Below, piece after piece: positions 1 through 12,000 of a DNA stretch of 64,000 bases (positions within the stretch are counted from its first letter, which is position 1; the number at the start of each line of letters is the position of its first letter). The DNA lies in assembly GCA_016271365.2 (NCBI GenBank), contig CM028131.1, positions 166,040,501 to 166,104,500 of the forward strand, in the 5' to 3' direction. Under the pieces are notes generated by a model. It was not told where the DNA came from. It was given only the letters and a program-made list of their open reading frames with translations, and searched no databases. Position numbers and translations under genes: made by a program. The DNA comes from Neoceratodus forsteri. Lineage: Eukaryota > Chordata > Ceratodontiformes > Ceratodontidae.

Positions 1-61
1 ACTTCCATCTGGTGCTCAGCCCTGAATGTTTGAAACACCCACCAGGCCCCATTGTAAGCCC

Positions 62-600
62 TCAGAGTCCGAGGCGGCCATGAGCTGCGAAACAACAGTT
101 CTGCTCCTTCTTGCCAATGTCCCAGATGTTCATTGGTATAGGTGTTTTTTGTTCCTCCGCTGCTGACGCCAGCCTCTGGAAACGGTCCAGCTGCAGATGG
201 GAAAGGCTGTCAGCCAGGGTATTGTGTACCCCTTCTATGTGTTTTGCTCTGAGTGACATGTTCAGCTGCAAAGCCCTTAAAACTAAACATCATAATACTT
301 TCATGACCATCTCTGACCTGGCTTCCCTGTTGTTTAGGACCTCTACCACTGCTCTATTGTCACACCAGAATGTCACTTTCTGATCCCATAGTTCCTCCCC
401 CCAGACAGGGTAAGTGCTCATATGGGCATGATTTCCAACAATGTTATATCTCTTATTTTCCCATCCTTTGCCCAGCTATCAGGCCACGGTTCTGCAATTC
501 ACCTACCCCTCAGGTAACCCCCCATGCCAAACCCCCTGGCTGTGTCTGTGTAGAGATTGAGGTCTGTGTTGTACACTCACTCTTCTTGCCAGAATGAACA
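62..600 (-). pseudogene. DIRS RNase H domain, C-terminal part of RT ORF
   Basis: Downstream of the RT on the minus strand, the frame around 390-300 contains TFWCDNRAVVEVLNNREARS. The 271-62 frame then contains FRAKHIxGVHN-like RAKHIEGVHNTLADSLSHLQ. Both are the RNase H blocks of DIRS elements, where the first supplies a catalytic Asp (CDN) and the second the conserved His and Asp. A stop at about 285-290 separates the two blocks. The stretch 400-600 holds no confident motif. The tyrosine recombinase that should come next is not in the window. Confidence 0.65.
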
Positions 601-627
601 GCCATTATATTCCTTAAGGAATTCCTC

Positions 628-1629
628 TCATATCCCAAAATCTTCTCTGACACCTCTTGTCAGGTCCACCCAATGATGTGGTCTGGTGACCCATGCTGTA
701 GCCCTAGCTAACCTCTTTGTGAACTCCCTCCCTGGTCCAATGGCCCTGCAAGCGAAGTTCAGGTGCCCCAGTACTTGCTGCACTTGTTTCAGCTGTACCC
801 TTCTCCTGCTGGTGTGTACCTGAATCAATTCTTTTATTTTCCTCACTTTGTTGTCTGGCAGCCTAAATATCTCTTTTGGGGCATCTATCTCAATCCCCAG
901 AAACTCCATCACCCTGCTGGGCCCTTCTGTTTTCTCTGGTGCCAGTGGGATTAATTCCTGAAACTTGCCCAGCAACCTCTGTGTCTCCCTTTTTCCCCCT
1001 TCCAATGAAAAGGAAGTCATCTAGATAATGAATGACCATTCTATAACCCGTCTTTTCCTGAAATATCCATTGCAAGCACGTGCTGAATGCTTCGAATGTT
1101 GTGCAAGCTATGGAACATCCCATTGGCATGGATTTGTCAAAATAATACTGCTCCCAAATCTTAAAACCCAGTAGATCACAGTCTTCTCTCCTGACCGGCG
1201 TCAGTCTGAAAGTGGACTCAATATCTGTCTTTGCCATCCATGCGTCCTCAGTAGCCCGGATTATCCAAACTGCATCCTCTAGTGTCGCATATGTCACTCT
1301 ACTGTGTTCCTCCTAGATGAAGTCATTTACCGAATTCCCTTCTGGATAAGACAGGTGGTGAATCACCCTGTACCCTCCCTCTTGCTTCTTGGGCACCAAA
1401 CCCAATGGTGAAATCCGCATATCTCACGGGGGGGGTCAAATGGTCCCTCTACCCTCCCTGCTGCCTTTTCTTTCTCTATCTTCTGTCTCAACATTTCTTC
1501 CTTTCCTTTAACCGATCCCAGGTTGCCCGCCTCTCTCGCTTGTCTGGGCCCCACACACTGTAGTGAAAATCCTGTGCTAAAACCTTTTATAATCATCTCC
1601 CACACTCTTCTGTTCAGATATCTGTCCAA
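628..1629 (-). pseudogene. DIRS reverse transcriptase, frameshifted
   Basis: The RT core of the DIRS element is read in three overlapping frames. The first (1,629-1,363) carries the N-terminal block LDRYLNRRVWEMIIKGF. The frame shifts at a run of G on the plus strand (about 1,427-1,434), after which SPLGLVPKKQEGGYRVIHHL is readable. A TAG at about 1,314-1,316 follows SVNDFI. The next frame (to about 990) has the palm motifs MAKTDIESTF, MPMGCSIA and the catalytic YLDDFL. A further shift at a C run near 995 leads into VMEFLGIEID and LGHLNFACRAIGPGREF, a signature of DIRS/Ngaro RTs. The catalytic YLDD is intact, but no full protein could be made. Confidence 0.8.
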
Positions 1630-1667
1630 ACAGGCTGTCCATGCCTCTAAATTGATGGGGGTTCTAG

Positions 1668-3103
1668 CTACCCCGAACTTCTCCTTGTCCCTCCCTTACT
1701 ACTCCCCAGCCCCTCCCTCCCGTCTTGTGCTGGGTTCTTCTGATCAGTGATTCTGACCCCCCTGCTCGTGTTCCCTCTGCCCCTCCTGCCCTTATTCCAT
1801 GTCTGCCCTTTAAACCCCTGTCCTACTTGAAAGAACTGTTGACCTGTCCCTTGCCCCCCATGTCCCTGTGCCCCTTGGGTCCATGCTGTCCTGCATCTGC
1901 TTGACGGGTGTCCTCCACTGCATTTTGAGCAAGCGTGCTGAAAGTGACATTGAGGCCATGAGTAAAAGGCCCTGTTGTAGGCCCAACAACATCTCTGGCA
2001 TGTAGCCCCTTTCTTCCCCCATTCCCCTTCGGGTGTGGACTGATCAGTGATGTAGTCTATCCATAAATCTAGCTGCTTCACGTCCCATCTCACATCCCCG
2101 AATGTTGCCATTCTCTATCGAAAAAATTCATCATAGTATAGCCACCCCACCCCGCCTTTTGCCTTTTCCCTCCTTATTATCAAGGAATACATGATGAGTG
2201 GGATGCCCAGCTCTGGCCTTTTCTCCAAGACAATGGCTGAGAAAGTGGCAAAACCTATGAACCATCCATCCCAGGTCTTTCCCTTCGTGAACTTGTCCTC
2301 CTCCTTTTTTCCCAAAAGCACTATTGCCGCTGCTATTTCACTCTTACCTATCTTCTCAGCCTCCTCATATTTTGATGCTGATTCCTGGCTCACCAAAACG
2401 AATATATCCACACACTCCCCTTTCCATATTTTTTCTTTCGTGGCCAGTGGAACATGCTTTCCTATCCTCATCCCGGGCGCACCTATCTCCCTTGTACCTT
2501 TCCCTTCTTTTTCTGCACTCCCTTCATTACTTTTTGGCACCTCTTTCTCCATCCTCATCTCTGTCAGAGCCGATTCCATCTGCCCTAAACCTCCTGTCCC
2601 CAGTGCCGATACAATTTGACCTATGTATTCCTTTATACTATCTCCCACTGTGCTGGGTGTGTTACCTGTAACCTTGTCTGGGCCGTGCTGCCTGGCATCT
2701 TCCAATTGCCCCCTTTTTTCTCTCTGTGGTTGAGGAGGAGGGTGAACTACTATGGTTTGTGGAGGGAAAACCACGTTCTGAGGATCTGGCCCAGGTTCAC
2801 CAGGGAAGATTCCACCTTGATCGGGGGGAGGTACTGGCGTTTCCGAGTCCATAGGCTGCAGAGGTACTGGATCAGCCAATCTGGGGGGTTCCACTGCAAG
2901 CGGTGGTACCCTAGTGGGGCTACGTGGCCCTTCAACTGGTCTTTTCCCTCTGCCCCCTTTTCCCGGGCCCGCTTTTCTTTTCCCCCCCCCGGGTCTCCCT
3001 GGTTCCTTCCTTCCACCAGTTCCCCATTCGCTGGCCTTTCTGCCAATTCGATTATAGCCCTGTAGGCGTCCTCCTTTGACGGCTTGCTTTTCTTTGGTGC
3101 CAT
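1668..3103 (-). pseudogene. DIRS gag-like ORF1, frameshifted
   Basis: This is the structural (gag-like) ORF of the DIRS element, presumed to package element RNA. The likeliest start is the ATG at 3,103 (MAPKKSKPSKED...), because a lysine-rich opening followed by a Pro/Gly-rich region is usual here. That frame is lost near a run of C at about 2,985-2,995, and the message continues in a second frame as a Pro-rich linker. The conserved part then follows, with VPLATKEKIWKGE and GWLYYDEFFR. A TAG at about 2,112 interrupts the frame right before MATFGDVRWDVKQLDLW. The C-terminus has a Cys/His cluster (CWAYNRAFYS...CSKCSGGHPSSRC) and a Gly/Arg-rich tail, as in DIRS gag proteins. The intact-looking plus-strand frames over this region are shadows of its Gly/Pro/Glu-rich coding. 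Confidence 0.7.
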
Positions 3104-3139
3104 TTCCTTCGCTTTTCTCTGTGAAGACAACTACAGGAA

Positions 3140-3378
3140 GAGAACAAGAGTTATTAGACAAAGAACCTCTGTGCGCAAACACTGAGGCAAGGGTTACCCC
3201 AAAGGGCATTTGGCTGGGAAGCCAAGTTTCAAGAAAATACAAAATCACACATGCCCCCACAATGCAAAGCATCATGGGCTGCATATGCAAATCACCACAG
3301 AATGTTATGCTGGTCCAACTTTAAGCAGAATTGCATGGTGCCGAAAGGCCTCTCACACAGTTTGCAAAGGGTGCTAAC
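3140..3378 (-). repeat. DIRS 5' leader / terminal repeat, also at 43,775
   Basis: About 235 bp immediately upstream of the gag ORF. It matches 43,775-44,010 with the opposite genomic orientation, sharing for example GACTGTGTGAGAGGCC-like and CAGCCCATGATGCTTTGCAT blocks with about 85% identity by eye. Because it precedes gag, I take it as the element's leader or terminal repeat. It could instead be an independent short interspersed repeat that the DIRS copy happens to abut. Confidence 0.5.
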
Positions 3379-3379
3379 C

Positions 3380-4290
3380 TATATTACCATATATTTGTGT
3401 CCCTCTTTTTTTTTTTGCACCCTCATGCCCGCTCCGCTTTTCCTTTCTGTTCCCACGTGCCTCCCTTTTCTTTGGTATCCTTGCGCTCCCGAAGTTTTTT
3501 TTTTATATATCCTCTTTTTAGCTTCCATACCCATATGCCCCCCTTTTGCATCCCCTTGTTTCTCCCGTGTCCACTCATGGGCCACCACCAGCCGTTGCTG
3601 CCTTCCTTAATGGAAATGCCTCTTTCCTGTGCACCGCTGGGGTATGCATACTCTCCTTTTCTAAGGAGTTTTGCTCTCCCCTTAATTAGACCAACTGGAG
3701 GCTGTCATGAGGACCTTTGGGGTGGGGGAGCTCCCCCACAGCCCAGCAGCATGTGTGCGCCTCGTGACCCCCTTTCCCCCTGTTAGCCAGCCTCTCCTGC
3801 ACAAATCCCCCCACTTCCTTGTCTTTTTTTCTTTCCCCTACCCCTTCTGCTCCTTTTCCTCCCTTCCCCTTGTCTTCATGATCATCACGCAGCATGTGAC
3901 ATCACGCCGCGGGTCGCTATAGTGTGCTTCAGCTCCTCCCTTTACTGGGCCTCTCTCTGTTGGCCCTTTAGTGGAGAAATCACCAAAAACCTCATCCTCA
4001 TGGCTAAAACCATCGCCCCTATCCCCCCCTCGAAAAATGCTTGCCTCGCAGCCTAGCCATGGCGTGTGCCATCACACCACATGGCTGCCTCCGTCAACCC
4101 CCACACAAGCCCTTCCTTTTGGGCCTCTTCCCCATCCTGGTCTCCCCCCCATGCTCTGTAGCTGCATTTCCTTAGGCCTCCACTGGCCAAAACAGGGCTG
4201 CAAAATGTTCCCCTTTTGCCATGTGCTTCCATCATCACTCCATTTTCTGCGCTTCTTTCTCCGAGACCCTGCCCTTTAAACGCCTCTCTT
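3380..4290. other. Pyrimidine-rich non-coding stretch
   Basis: C/T-rich plus strand with many short runs (T runs at 3,408-3,417 and 3,497-3,504, CCCC runs throughout). No coding motif was seen on either strand. Open frames here are low-complexity Ser/Pro/Leu translations. The part from about 4,040 onward contains weak relatives of the 110-bp units that follow. Confidence 0.5.
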
Positions 4291-4870
4291 GCTAGGCCAC
4301 ACCAGCAAAACTCCACCTCTTGCTGTCCCAAACTTGCAGCCATGTGCTGCTACATGCTCCATTCACTTTCTGATCCATTAACCACATTGTCCATTTAGTC
4401 GCATTCCTTGCTAGGCCCATGCCACCAAAACACCACTGCTTGTTGCCCCCAAGACTTCCAGCCCTGTGCTACAATGCTCCATTTGGCTTAAATAGCCCCT
4501 AGCCTCCAGTCACATCCTTTGCTAAGTCCACACCAGCAAAAACCCCACTCCTTGTTGCCCCACAACTTCCAACCTTGTGCTAACATGCTCCGTTCAGCTT
4601 GCATAGCCCTGCCCTCCAGTCACATCCCTCACTAGGCCAACGCCAGCAAAACACTACTGCTTGCTGTCCCCTAAATCCAGCCCTGTGCTACAAAATGCTC
4701 CTTTTGGCTTGAATAGCCTTGCCTTTCAGTCATATCCCTTGCTTGGCCAATGCCAGCAAAACGCCACCGCTTGCTGCCCCAAAAAATTTCCAGCCATGCG
4801 CTACAAATGCTCCTTTTTGCTTCTGAATGCTCACGCCCCCCGATACCCTGCTCTGCTCTCATGTTTTCTT
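4291..4870. repeat. Tandem array of about 110-bp units, five copies plus a partial
   Basis: Units begin at 4,291, 4,410, 4,521, 4,631 and 4,741, with a partial from 4,870. Each opens with a variant of GCTAGGCCNANGCCAGCAAAAC, continues with a ...CTTGCTGCCCC... block, then CCAGCCCTGTGCTACAAATGCTCC, and ends ...CAGTCACATCCCTT. Unit lengths are 119, 111, 110, 110 and about 129 bp, with roughly 75-85% identity by eye. No protein is implied. Confidence 0.8.
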
Positions 4871-5779
4871 TTAGGTCCACGCCATCATTGCTCCCCAACA
4901 ACACTGCACGTTGCTCGCTACCTTCTGGTCTTTAGTCCAAACATCTCCTCACCTAGCGTCAGGCACAGCTTCTCCAACCCGCTATTGTTCTTAGTGCTTT
5001 AGTTCTGCCTCATACCTTGCTATGCTATGTAATTGACCACAAAAACCACACAAACACAATTTTTTTTTTAACTACTAGCATCCTTCTTGTCCTAATGCTG
5101 TAAAGTGCTTCTCTCCTCCTCTATTATATGCAGACTTTCATAGTCAACCAAGTGGCCCCACAAACATCTCTTTCTCCTTTTATTATTATATACATTTTTT
5201 TAAACATATAGAATCCCTTTTTTTTCTTACCTGTTTTATCCTGGTGCACAAACCTCCACCAACAAATATGCCAATCCGACGTGCTGCAGCTTCAGTAAAA
5301 TCAAAAACTCCAGCAAAAAGTGGCTGAGGCCCACTTGTGCTGTCCTTTATGTACCTCCCTTCACCCTACCCTTCCTATTACCTGCCCATTGTTCTGTCCC
5401 TTAGCCCCTCCCCTCCTGAGCACAGCCATTCTATGAAGGAGGGAAGGGGTGCACCAGGACAACCTGGTCTGCCCCTTAAAGGGAAAACTCCATTATCAAT
5501 AGCAGATGTTTTTTCTTACCTTTACACCTTCCTATAGAAGCACGCTTATTCAGAGAAAAACAGAAAGCCCCTGTGCATTGCACATCTATGGTGCACTGCA
5601 CATCTATGGTGCAGACTTCTGATGTCATGGTGAAAATTCAGCCAATCAGGTTTTACTGGGAACAAAGATGTCACCATTAATTCATGCAGCTGCACCATTA
5701 CTGAGAGGGACAGTGAACAGATCAAATACTCTTCACAGGGGGACTGTTTTCTTTATTACAGTGTTACCTTAAAATATAT
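4871..5779. other. Non-coding stretch with a short local duplication
   Basis: No gene was recognised. It contains T-rich runs (5,061-5,068, 5,218-5,225) and a short direct duplication near 5,575-5,613, where GCACATCTATGGTGCA occurs twice head to tail. Confidence 0.4.
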
Positions 5780-6030
5780 TTCCTGGGTACTGGTGGGGAC
5801 AAAGTGTGGTGGGGGCTAGAGGTGGGGGGATACTTATAAAATAGGGTCTGAGTGGGGGAGGTGGGGGACTGTGTTTGGCATGCAGGTGGTGGGAAGTGTT
5901 GGGTATATTTATATTCCTAAATGTACTAGGGCAGAAGGGGGAGTAGGGTGGATGGTGCTAGCAAGGGGATGGGAGGGTGCTTATAAGATTTTAATGTGCT
6001 TGGGAGGTGGGTTGGGGAAAATACACCACA
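5780..6030 (+). repeat. G-rich degenerate minisatellite
   Basis: Plus strand rich in GGG to GGGGGG blocks separated by short spacers, with repeated GGTGGGGG-type and ATACTTATAA-type words at roughly 60-130 bp spacing. Several four-G-tract windows (for example 5,812-5,870) meet the usual G-quadruplex pattern. No coding evidence. Confidence 0.5.
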
Positions 6031-9000
6031 GTGGGTGGTGGGAAGCATATTATGCAATTTGGGTCTTTTTAAAAATTAAAATAATGAATTCCCCATGCAG
6101 TTTGTCTCCTGTCAGGAAATTTGTGAAGCTTTACAAATTGTGAATTTCCTGAATTTGTGCCAACTTTGCAGGCAAACTGAAACTTTGCAACATCTTTAAT
6201 AGTAAGGGTCTAATGTTAGGGCTAGCATATAGGGATCAGTGTAGTCAGTTTTCATCCAAGATACAACTGGCATCGAGGCTGTGGTCTAGCCCTTGATCCC
6301 TGCAGCCAGAGACTAGCAGCACACACCAAAGAGTTTCTCTGTGCTGCAAGGCTTTATCTCAGCACTATGCTTGTCCTCCTCTGGGGGTTTTAATCTCTCT
6401 CTCAGGGCCCATGCTGTTTCCTCTGTCCTCTTTCTTACTGTACTACTAAGTTTGGCTGGGGCTGGTCTGCTCAAGGCACCCCTAATAATAATGGGCTTTC
6501 CCCTTGCTACCTTGACAATCATCTGATATATAAAACTTGGATGGGCTTCTGTGATTCATTCAACTGTCTCTCAAGAGCTACTAGCTTCTCAGACCCTCAA
6601 GGACCAATATGACAACTCCACATCTCATACAGAAGTATATATTGTCCTTTATGGGCCTGGTGGTTATATATGCCTGGACATCAGAGAGGTGGGGTCTGTG
6701 CTGTTGTGGAGAGGATGGTTGTCCTCTGGTGATGAGCATGGGCTGCATAGTGGGGGATACTAGAGTAAAAATCAACATTTCCTGCTTGGAGAGATGGGGG
6801 CTTGGCACTAATTCCCCAGAGGTTTTCTCCACTGGGGGGTCCTTTTCTCCATGCCAATGGTCACAATGGTTAGGCAGTGTTCAGTCTGTAGTTGCAGCTG
6901 GATAGTGGTATGCATTCCTTTCTCTGCCATGGTGACCTCTCCCCCCATAGTATGTCATCCAAGAGGTTACACACATAGTTTTGGGGGCTGAACATTTTGC
7001 TGCAGAGTACTACTGTTTGTCCCTCCAGCACTATAGCGATGGACCTCTCTGCAAAAAGTTTCCTTAGTCCTCAGAGCAGCTGAAAAGGGTAGTTGCTCCT
7101 GTAGCTGGAGAAAGACAGAGAGAGAGTACACCGAATCTAATATTGCACAAGCAGCTGCACAGTTCCAAATAATTTATTAAATGCTTTGTTACAATTGCAG
7201 TACATCATCCAAGCATTCACTGGTTGCCCAATAGCCCAGTAAATTGTAAGGCATGGCCTGATGTTTGGTGGAGCTGTAAACAGCTTTGCTATGTTCCCTC
7301 TTTTGGGCAGTATTTTTGTCCTCTATGTTCATTTTTATTGTCCCCCATCCTCCCCTTTCCCTTCTCTCTCCTTTGTAACCCATGGCTATCATCTCTAATG
7401 GACATTTATCTGCATGAGGCTAATGTTCTTCCCTCAGGCACCTCAAGGGGTGAACCTCTACACAAGAGGGTTTCTCTGTTTTGTGGCAAATCAAAATAAC
7501 TGTAGTTCATTCAACAGTACAGAAAGAGAGAGACAGGGAGGGAGAATATTGCCACTGTGTCAAATAATTCATTCCATACTATCGTACAAGTCCAATACAA
7601 AGTCCAAGCATTAGTCATTCGATAGCCCAGTGAAACAGAAAACAAAGTCATGAAATTATAATTGTTTATTCATCTGAATCCACCATACTCAGCATGGATT
7701 TATATGTTGCATGAAATGTTAGCACAAAGAATAATGCCACCAGCAAGCAAACAGTAACATTGTCCATTAGCCTCCTGTTGTCTGACTGTTGGCTCAGGTC
7801 CGGACCATCCTCATAGCAGCAAGGTTAGCTGGTAATGGCAGGAGGCTAATGGCTAAAGCACTATCAAGGCAACTCAAATTGTACTCTATATTGATGGCAT
7901 GTTGAGTAAAAATGTATTTATTCATTTTTTTCACACATGGAGCTGTGACAGCTCATATCCAATTATGTCATGGAGGATGGGTTACACAAACCTTTTTGTA
8001 TGGATTGAGAATATTGGTCAGAATGCTGGATACAATCTCCTATTCTTACATAGATACTGGCTAAGTGTGCCTGCTATGCTTCGCATAGTCTGCAAAGCAA
8101 AGTAGAAAGAGATGTTTTTTTTTTCACAGTGACATTGCTGCAAATTGGATTGGTTGGGACTTCACATAGTGTTAGGATGGTGAAACTTTGCTAGAAAATT
8201 ACTTTACACAGTATTTTGTGAAGTGCATGATGGTGAAAGCAGGTTACATGACTGATTTTCTGTTCAAATGGACGGTCATATAGTACACACTGCAGCAAGG
8301 TGTTCCTCATGGGGCCCAACACTAATGAAGTTGAAGCCTGAGAGCAACTGAAGTAGGATCTGTGTCTGAGTTCTGAACAAAATTTGTTTTATTGGACTGA
8401 AAAAAATCATTGTATAGAAATCATTGCTCAGTTTTAGTGTTGAAACTTTGTAGAAGGGATTTACAAAGCTTTTACTGTTATGTGTTAACCAATATTCTGA
8501 GATGTTTTTTTCAGCCTATTCTGTGAGTGCATATGAGTTTTATCTGTTGGGGAGGGTTCCACCAAGCCGGTTTGACAGAAAACTTGCTGACCACTTTACA
8601 GCGATGGGACAGATGTCATCTGCAATTATGGTCCGCATTGTGCCATCGGGAACACAAGTGGGTTTTCTGCAGGGGACTGTGCCTCCCACACTCACCAGAT
8701 TGTATTATAATCACCTCAATGGTAGAGGTGTTTCCGGAAGAGGGTGCAAGTCCCGGATAAGCTGTGCCGGGGGTTCTGCCATTGTAGTGGGACCATTACA
8801 GTGCTCCACAGCATCTTGTCATTCTGTTGCTGTAAATGACTGGTCACTGTAATATTTTCTATGAAGCAATGGTGTACTGTTGGGGAGGGGGGGAAGTCAA
8901 CTTCCAGTGTCCCTGTTTTTTTTTTTATGTTTTAAACATTTAATACATTAAACAGTGTGACTTTGTGTTTTAATGGTCTATAATGACTAGCAGTGATTGG

Positions 9001-9242
9001 ATTCTGTGGAATCCATTACATTTGTGTTAATTGGGATTTCAAATATTCTGATTCTAAGTCACATTTTATTCTATGTGTGATTAAGACACAGAGACATAAT
9101 TGAAGACAGAATTGGAAGTTTTGATTCTGCATCCGATTCCGTGCCCTTGGCCATCAAACTTCCCTCCACCCAGTACTGTGTTGTACTTAGTGGTCCAGAG
9201 CAAGGCCCTACCCCCACCACCCTTACCTTTCTCTCTTTACCA
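6031..9242. other. Non-coding stretch, one duplicated segment, no gene recognised
   Basis: No coding motif was found on either strand. Segments 7,110-7,250 and 7,520-7,640 resemble each other (AATATTGC, CCAAATAATT, CCAAGCATT and ATAGCCCAGT in the same order), a diverged direct duplication about 400 bp apart. An open frame at 8,502-8,852 (116 codons) has no recognisable family and ordinary non-coding composition. Confidence 0.4.
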
Positions 9243-9302
9243 TAGATTGGGGTAGTGGCAGTGGATGTGGCATATCTGGACTTTACCAAGGCATTTGTTA
9301 GG
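9243..9302 (+). pseudogene. CR1 LINE RT scrap (palm motif A)
   Basis: Some 60 bp translate as VAVDVAYLDFTKAFVRV, a close match to motif A of CR1-clade reverse transcriptases, where the sequence normally ends KAFDTV. The catalytic Asp after KAF is changed to Val. Nothing on either side extends the homology, so this is a tiny relic. Confidence 0.55.
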
Positions 9303-10154
9303 GTACGTACTACCCTCCCCTCCGCAACTTTGTTCTGGTGTCACTAGACTGAGCCTACACTCAGTAGATTAGTGACAAGGTGAAAACAGCCTTACATGCA
9401 CAGAGGGACACATGCAGTTGTCCCCCCAAGCATCTTGGTACATGATGTAATCCCAAGCAATTTGGGCAGAAATGTACAGTCAATGAGAAGACATGACTGA
9501 GACAAGGCCCTCTCATTAACCAATCATAGACAGAGTGACTGATTAAGAAGGAGATGCAACATGAGCTGGATTGAGCTGGAGACCTGAGGAGGGAGGAGCT
9601 GCAAGAGACAGCTCACAGCTAAAGATTTGCTCTGAGTGTGACCTCAATTTCGTTTGAGGTTCTGTCTGGCATTCCCACAGACTCAGAACAGGTTGCATTA
9701 TAATAAATCTGAATACCAAATATTTGGAGAGCAGGGTCGCCTTGACAGCTTTAGGTCTGAGGAGGGCCACACCAGTTCTCCTGAGTCCCTGCTTTTGGGA
9801 TTCATAGCCACTCCTCGTACACATGGATTGCAAACTGTTCAGTTATCTAAAAAGCCTGTTTTGTATTCTAGTACTATAGAAAGAAATTGTCACTATTTAC
9901 AGAGCAAACCAGCATATGAATAATTTGCATTTAGTAGACCTGAACTGCACTGCATCTATACTACTCCCAGAGCATTCAGTATTTACAGACATTGGCCACC
10001 ACTTGTGCTGGTGCAAAGCTTTGCGTGGAGGGATTGGATGTAGATACAGAGAACTGCCTTACGCTGAGCATCCCGACAAAAGACTTGGTCAGTCAAGGAT
10101 TGAACTCCTGCTTCTCATGGGCACAGTATTGCGGTATACCAAAGTCAGTGACTG
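9303..10154. other. Non-coding stretch, nothing recognised
   Basis: No coding or repeat family was recognised by eye. Short open frames on both strands have no motifs. Confidence 0.3.
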
Positions 10155-12000
10155 GGACTGTAACATAATAGTTTAAGGTCAGAAGGGACTCAAGATTCAC
10201 CATATCGTCCCAGGTCACAAGTAGGGATGAAATAAGTCTGTTGTGCAAATTGTGCAAATGTGTGCCAATTTGTAGAGATTCTCTACACATTCTACTATTC
10301 TGGGTGTATTGTGATTCCCTTAGTAAACAGACATTTGTCCAGACTTACCTTAATAGTCTGTACTGTCTTCATGTCCACTGTTTCCACTGGTTGACTGTTC
10401 CACTGATTTACTACCCTCTGCAAGAAAAAAATGCCTACTAATACCCTCCTGAATTTATTACCCATGAGCTTCTCTGCCTGCTGCAGGATACCAGATCAAA
10501 AATCTGCTGCTGTTTGATTTTGCTGGTTTTGTACCTGTGGGTATGCAAAATATTGTGATCATTTCATCTCTTGGATTTCCTTTCTCTAGCATGACCATGT
10601 AAAGGGTTTCCATTCTCTCATCATACTTTTTGTTCCCATACTGCTGGCCTTTCTTGGGTCATGTATTGAACCATCTTGACTGCTTCATTATAGAGACCTA
10701 AAACTGCCCACATTACTCCAGGTTGGCCTTCACAGGGCCTTATGAAGTTAGAGAGGATAATACTTCTCCTGCTCTGCTTGGCACCACCTTTTGATGCACA
10801 TATGCATTCTGTTGGCCCTCTTGACTATGGCATGTACTGCTTTTCCCACTTGAGCTGCTTGACTATTATAACTTCCAGGTGCTTCTCATCCTTAACTGCA
10901 GCAAAATGAGCCTCTCACCGTGTGTAGGTCATGCCTCTGTGTTTCCTCCCAATGTGTTGCACCTTGCAGTTGGTTGCACTGAATCAAAATCTCCTGGAAT
11001 CCAACCAGTCATCTGACTTGCTAAAGTTGCCCTCCTTTTTAAGAGTCTTTCATCCTGGCTAGCTTAGTGTCATCTAAAAAGATAAGCTGCCTGCTAGTGA
11101 CCTTAGCTTCCAGATCATTGAAGAGCAGTGGCCCCAGCACAAGCCCCTCAGGAATGCAACTGAGTACTTTGCTCCACTTTGAGAAGTGCCCATCCACAAC
11201 CTCCCACTACTGCCCACCCCAAAGCCAGTTAGCAAGCCTCCATGTTTATTAACACTAGGACAAATCAGATGTTTAAATCTGGGTTAGACAGTTTTATGCT
11301 GTGTATAAATATTGCCAAGTACTACCACTTAGCTGTGGGGGGTGCAGATGGGCTTTTTAGGCTGCTTCTTCCCCGTATACCATAATATAGTGTGTTGCAT
11401 GCAAACAACACTGGTTTACTTTGCCCAGACTACTTCCAGCACCACAGTATCAAAGGCATTTCTAAAGCCAGATCATGGCATTTCCCCATCTACCTTCCTG
11501 GCCACCCCCATATAGAAGGTGAACAGATTGCTTTGGCATTGACCTGCCCCTCAAAAGAACATGCTTAGAAGGGGCATGAACATTGACCTTAAAGTGATAC
11601 ATTATTCCATCTTTCATTATAGTCTCCAGTACCTTGCCCAGCACTGATGGTCAGGCTGAGAGACCTGTAGTTGCCTGGATCTGATGTTGCCCCCTTTATA
11701 AAACAGGGGCTTTACTGACCACTTTCCAGTTCTCGTCTGGCACTATACTATACAGACTCCTATGCAATTATTGCAATTGACACCCCTTCCCCTCAATTTG
11801 TTATTTTGCTTTACTGTGATCCTATGGTATATCATGCCTGCTCCTTGGGACTTACCTGGCCGAATCATTGTAAGGTAGTCAGCAGCCACAGCAGGCATGA
11901 TGTGGATCCCTTTGATTTTATGTGTCCTTCCAATGATCCACTACCACAAACTCTTCAGTAAACACTGAAGCAACATATCCATTAAGAGTATATCAACTAC
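10155..12000 (-). mobile_element. CR1 LINE fragment (ORF2 RT to 3' end), antisense, decayed
   Basis: The plus strand here is the complement of a CR1 element. At 10,175 GGTCAGAAGGGACTCAAGAT is the typical 3' UTR block. Around 10,395-10,440 comes the end of ORF2. At 10,720-10,830 the minus strand encodes the region before the RT thumb. At 11,090-11,180, 11,450-11,520 and 11,640-11,740 are complements of RT blocks, including KAF-type and GGNYRPVSLT-type regions. The end at about 11,945-11,990 is the block before the RT palm. Stops and indels prevent any frame longer than about 60 codons, so this is an old copy. Boundaries are approximate. Confidence 0.6.

Larger units (their letters stand above)
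1..3380 (-). mobile_element. DIRS-type retrotransposon, left end outside window
   Basis: Read on the minus strand, this stretch gives a DIRS-style order: leader (3,380-3,104), gag (3,103-1,668), reverse transcriptase (about 1,629-628) and RNase H (about 600-62). The tyrosine recombinase that defines the group would follow RNase H and so lies beyond base 1. DIRS assignment rests on the RT and RNase H motifs described under those entries and on a Cys/His-rich gag C-terminus. The coding frames are broken by indels at C/G runs (about 2,985, 1,430 and 995) and by in-frame stops at about 2,112 and 1,315, so this copy is dead. The leader is repeated at 43,775-44,010. Confidence 0.8.

Noticed and set aside
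2191..3065. Plus-strand Ser/Pro-rich open frames
   Set aside because: They are complements of the DIRS gag, whose composition and motifs explain the minus strand better.
8502..8852. Open frame of 116 codons
   Set aside because: No domain, family motif or conserved block was found, and the composition is ordinary. I could not support a gene.
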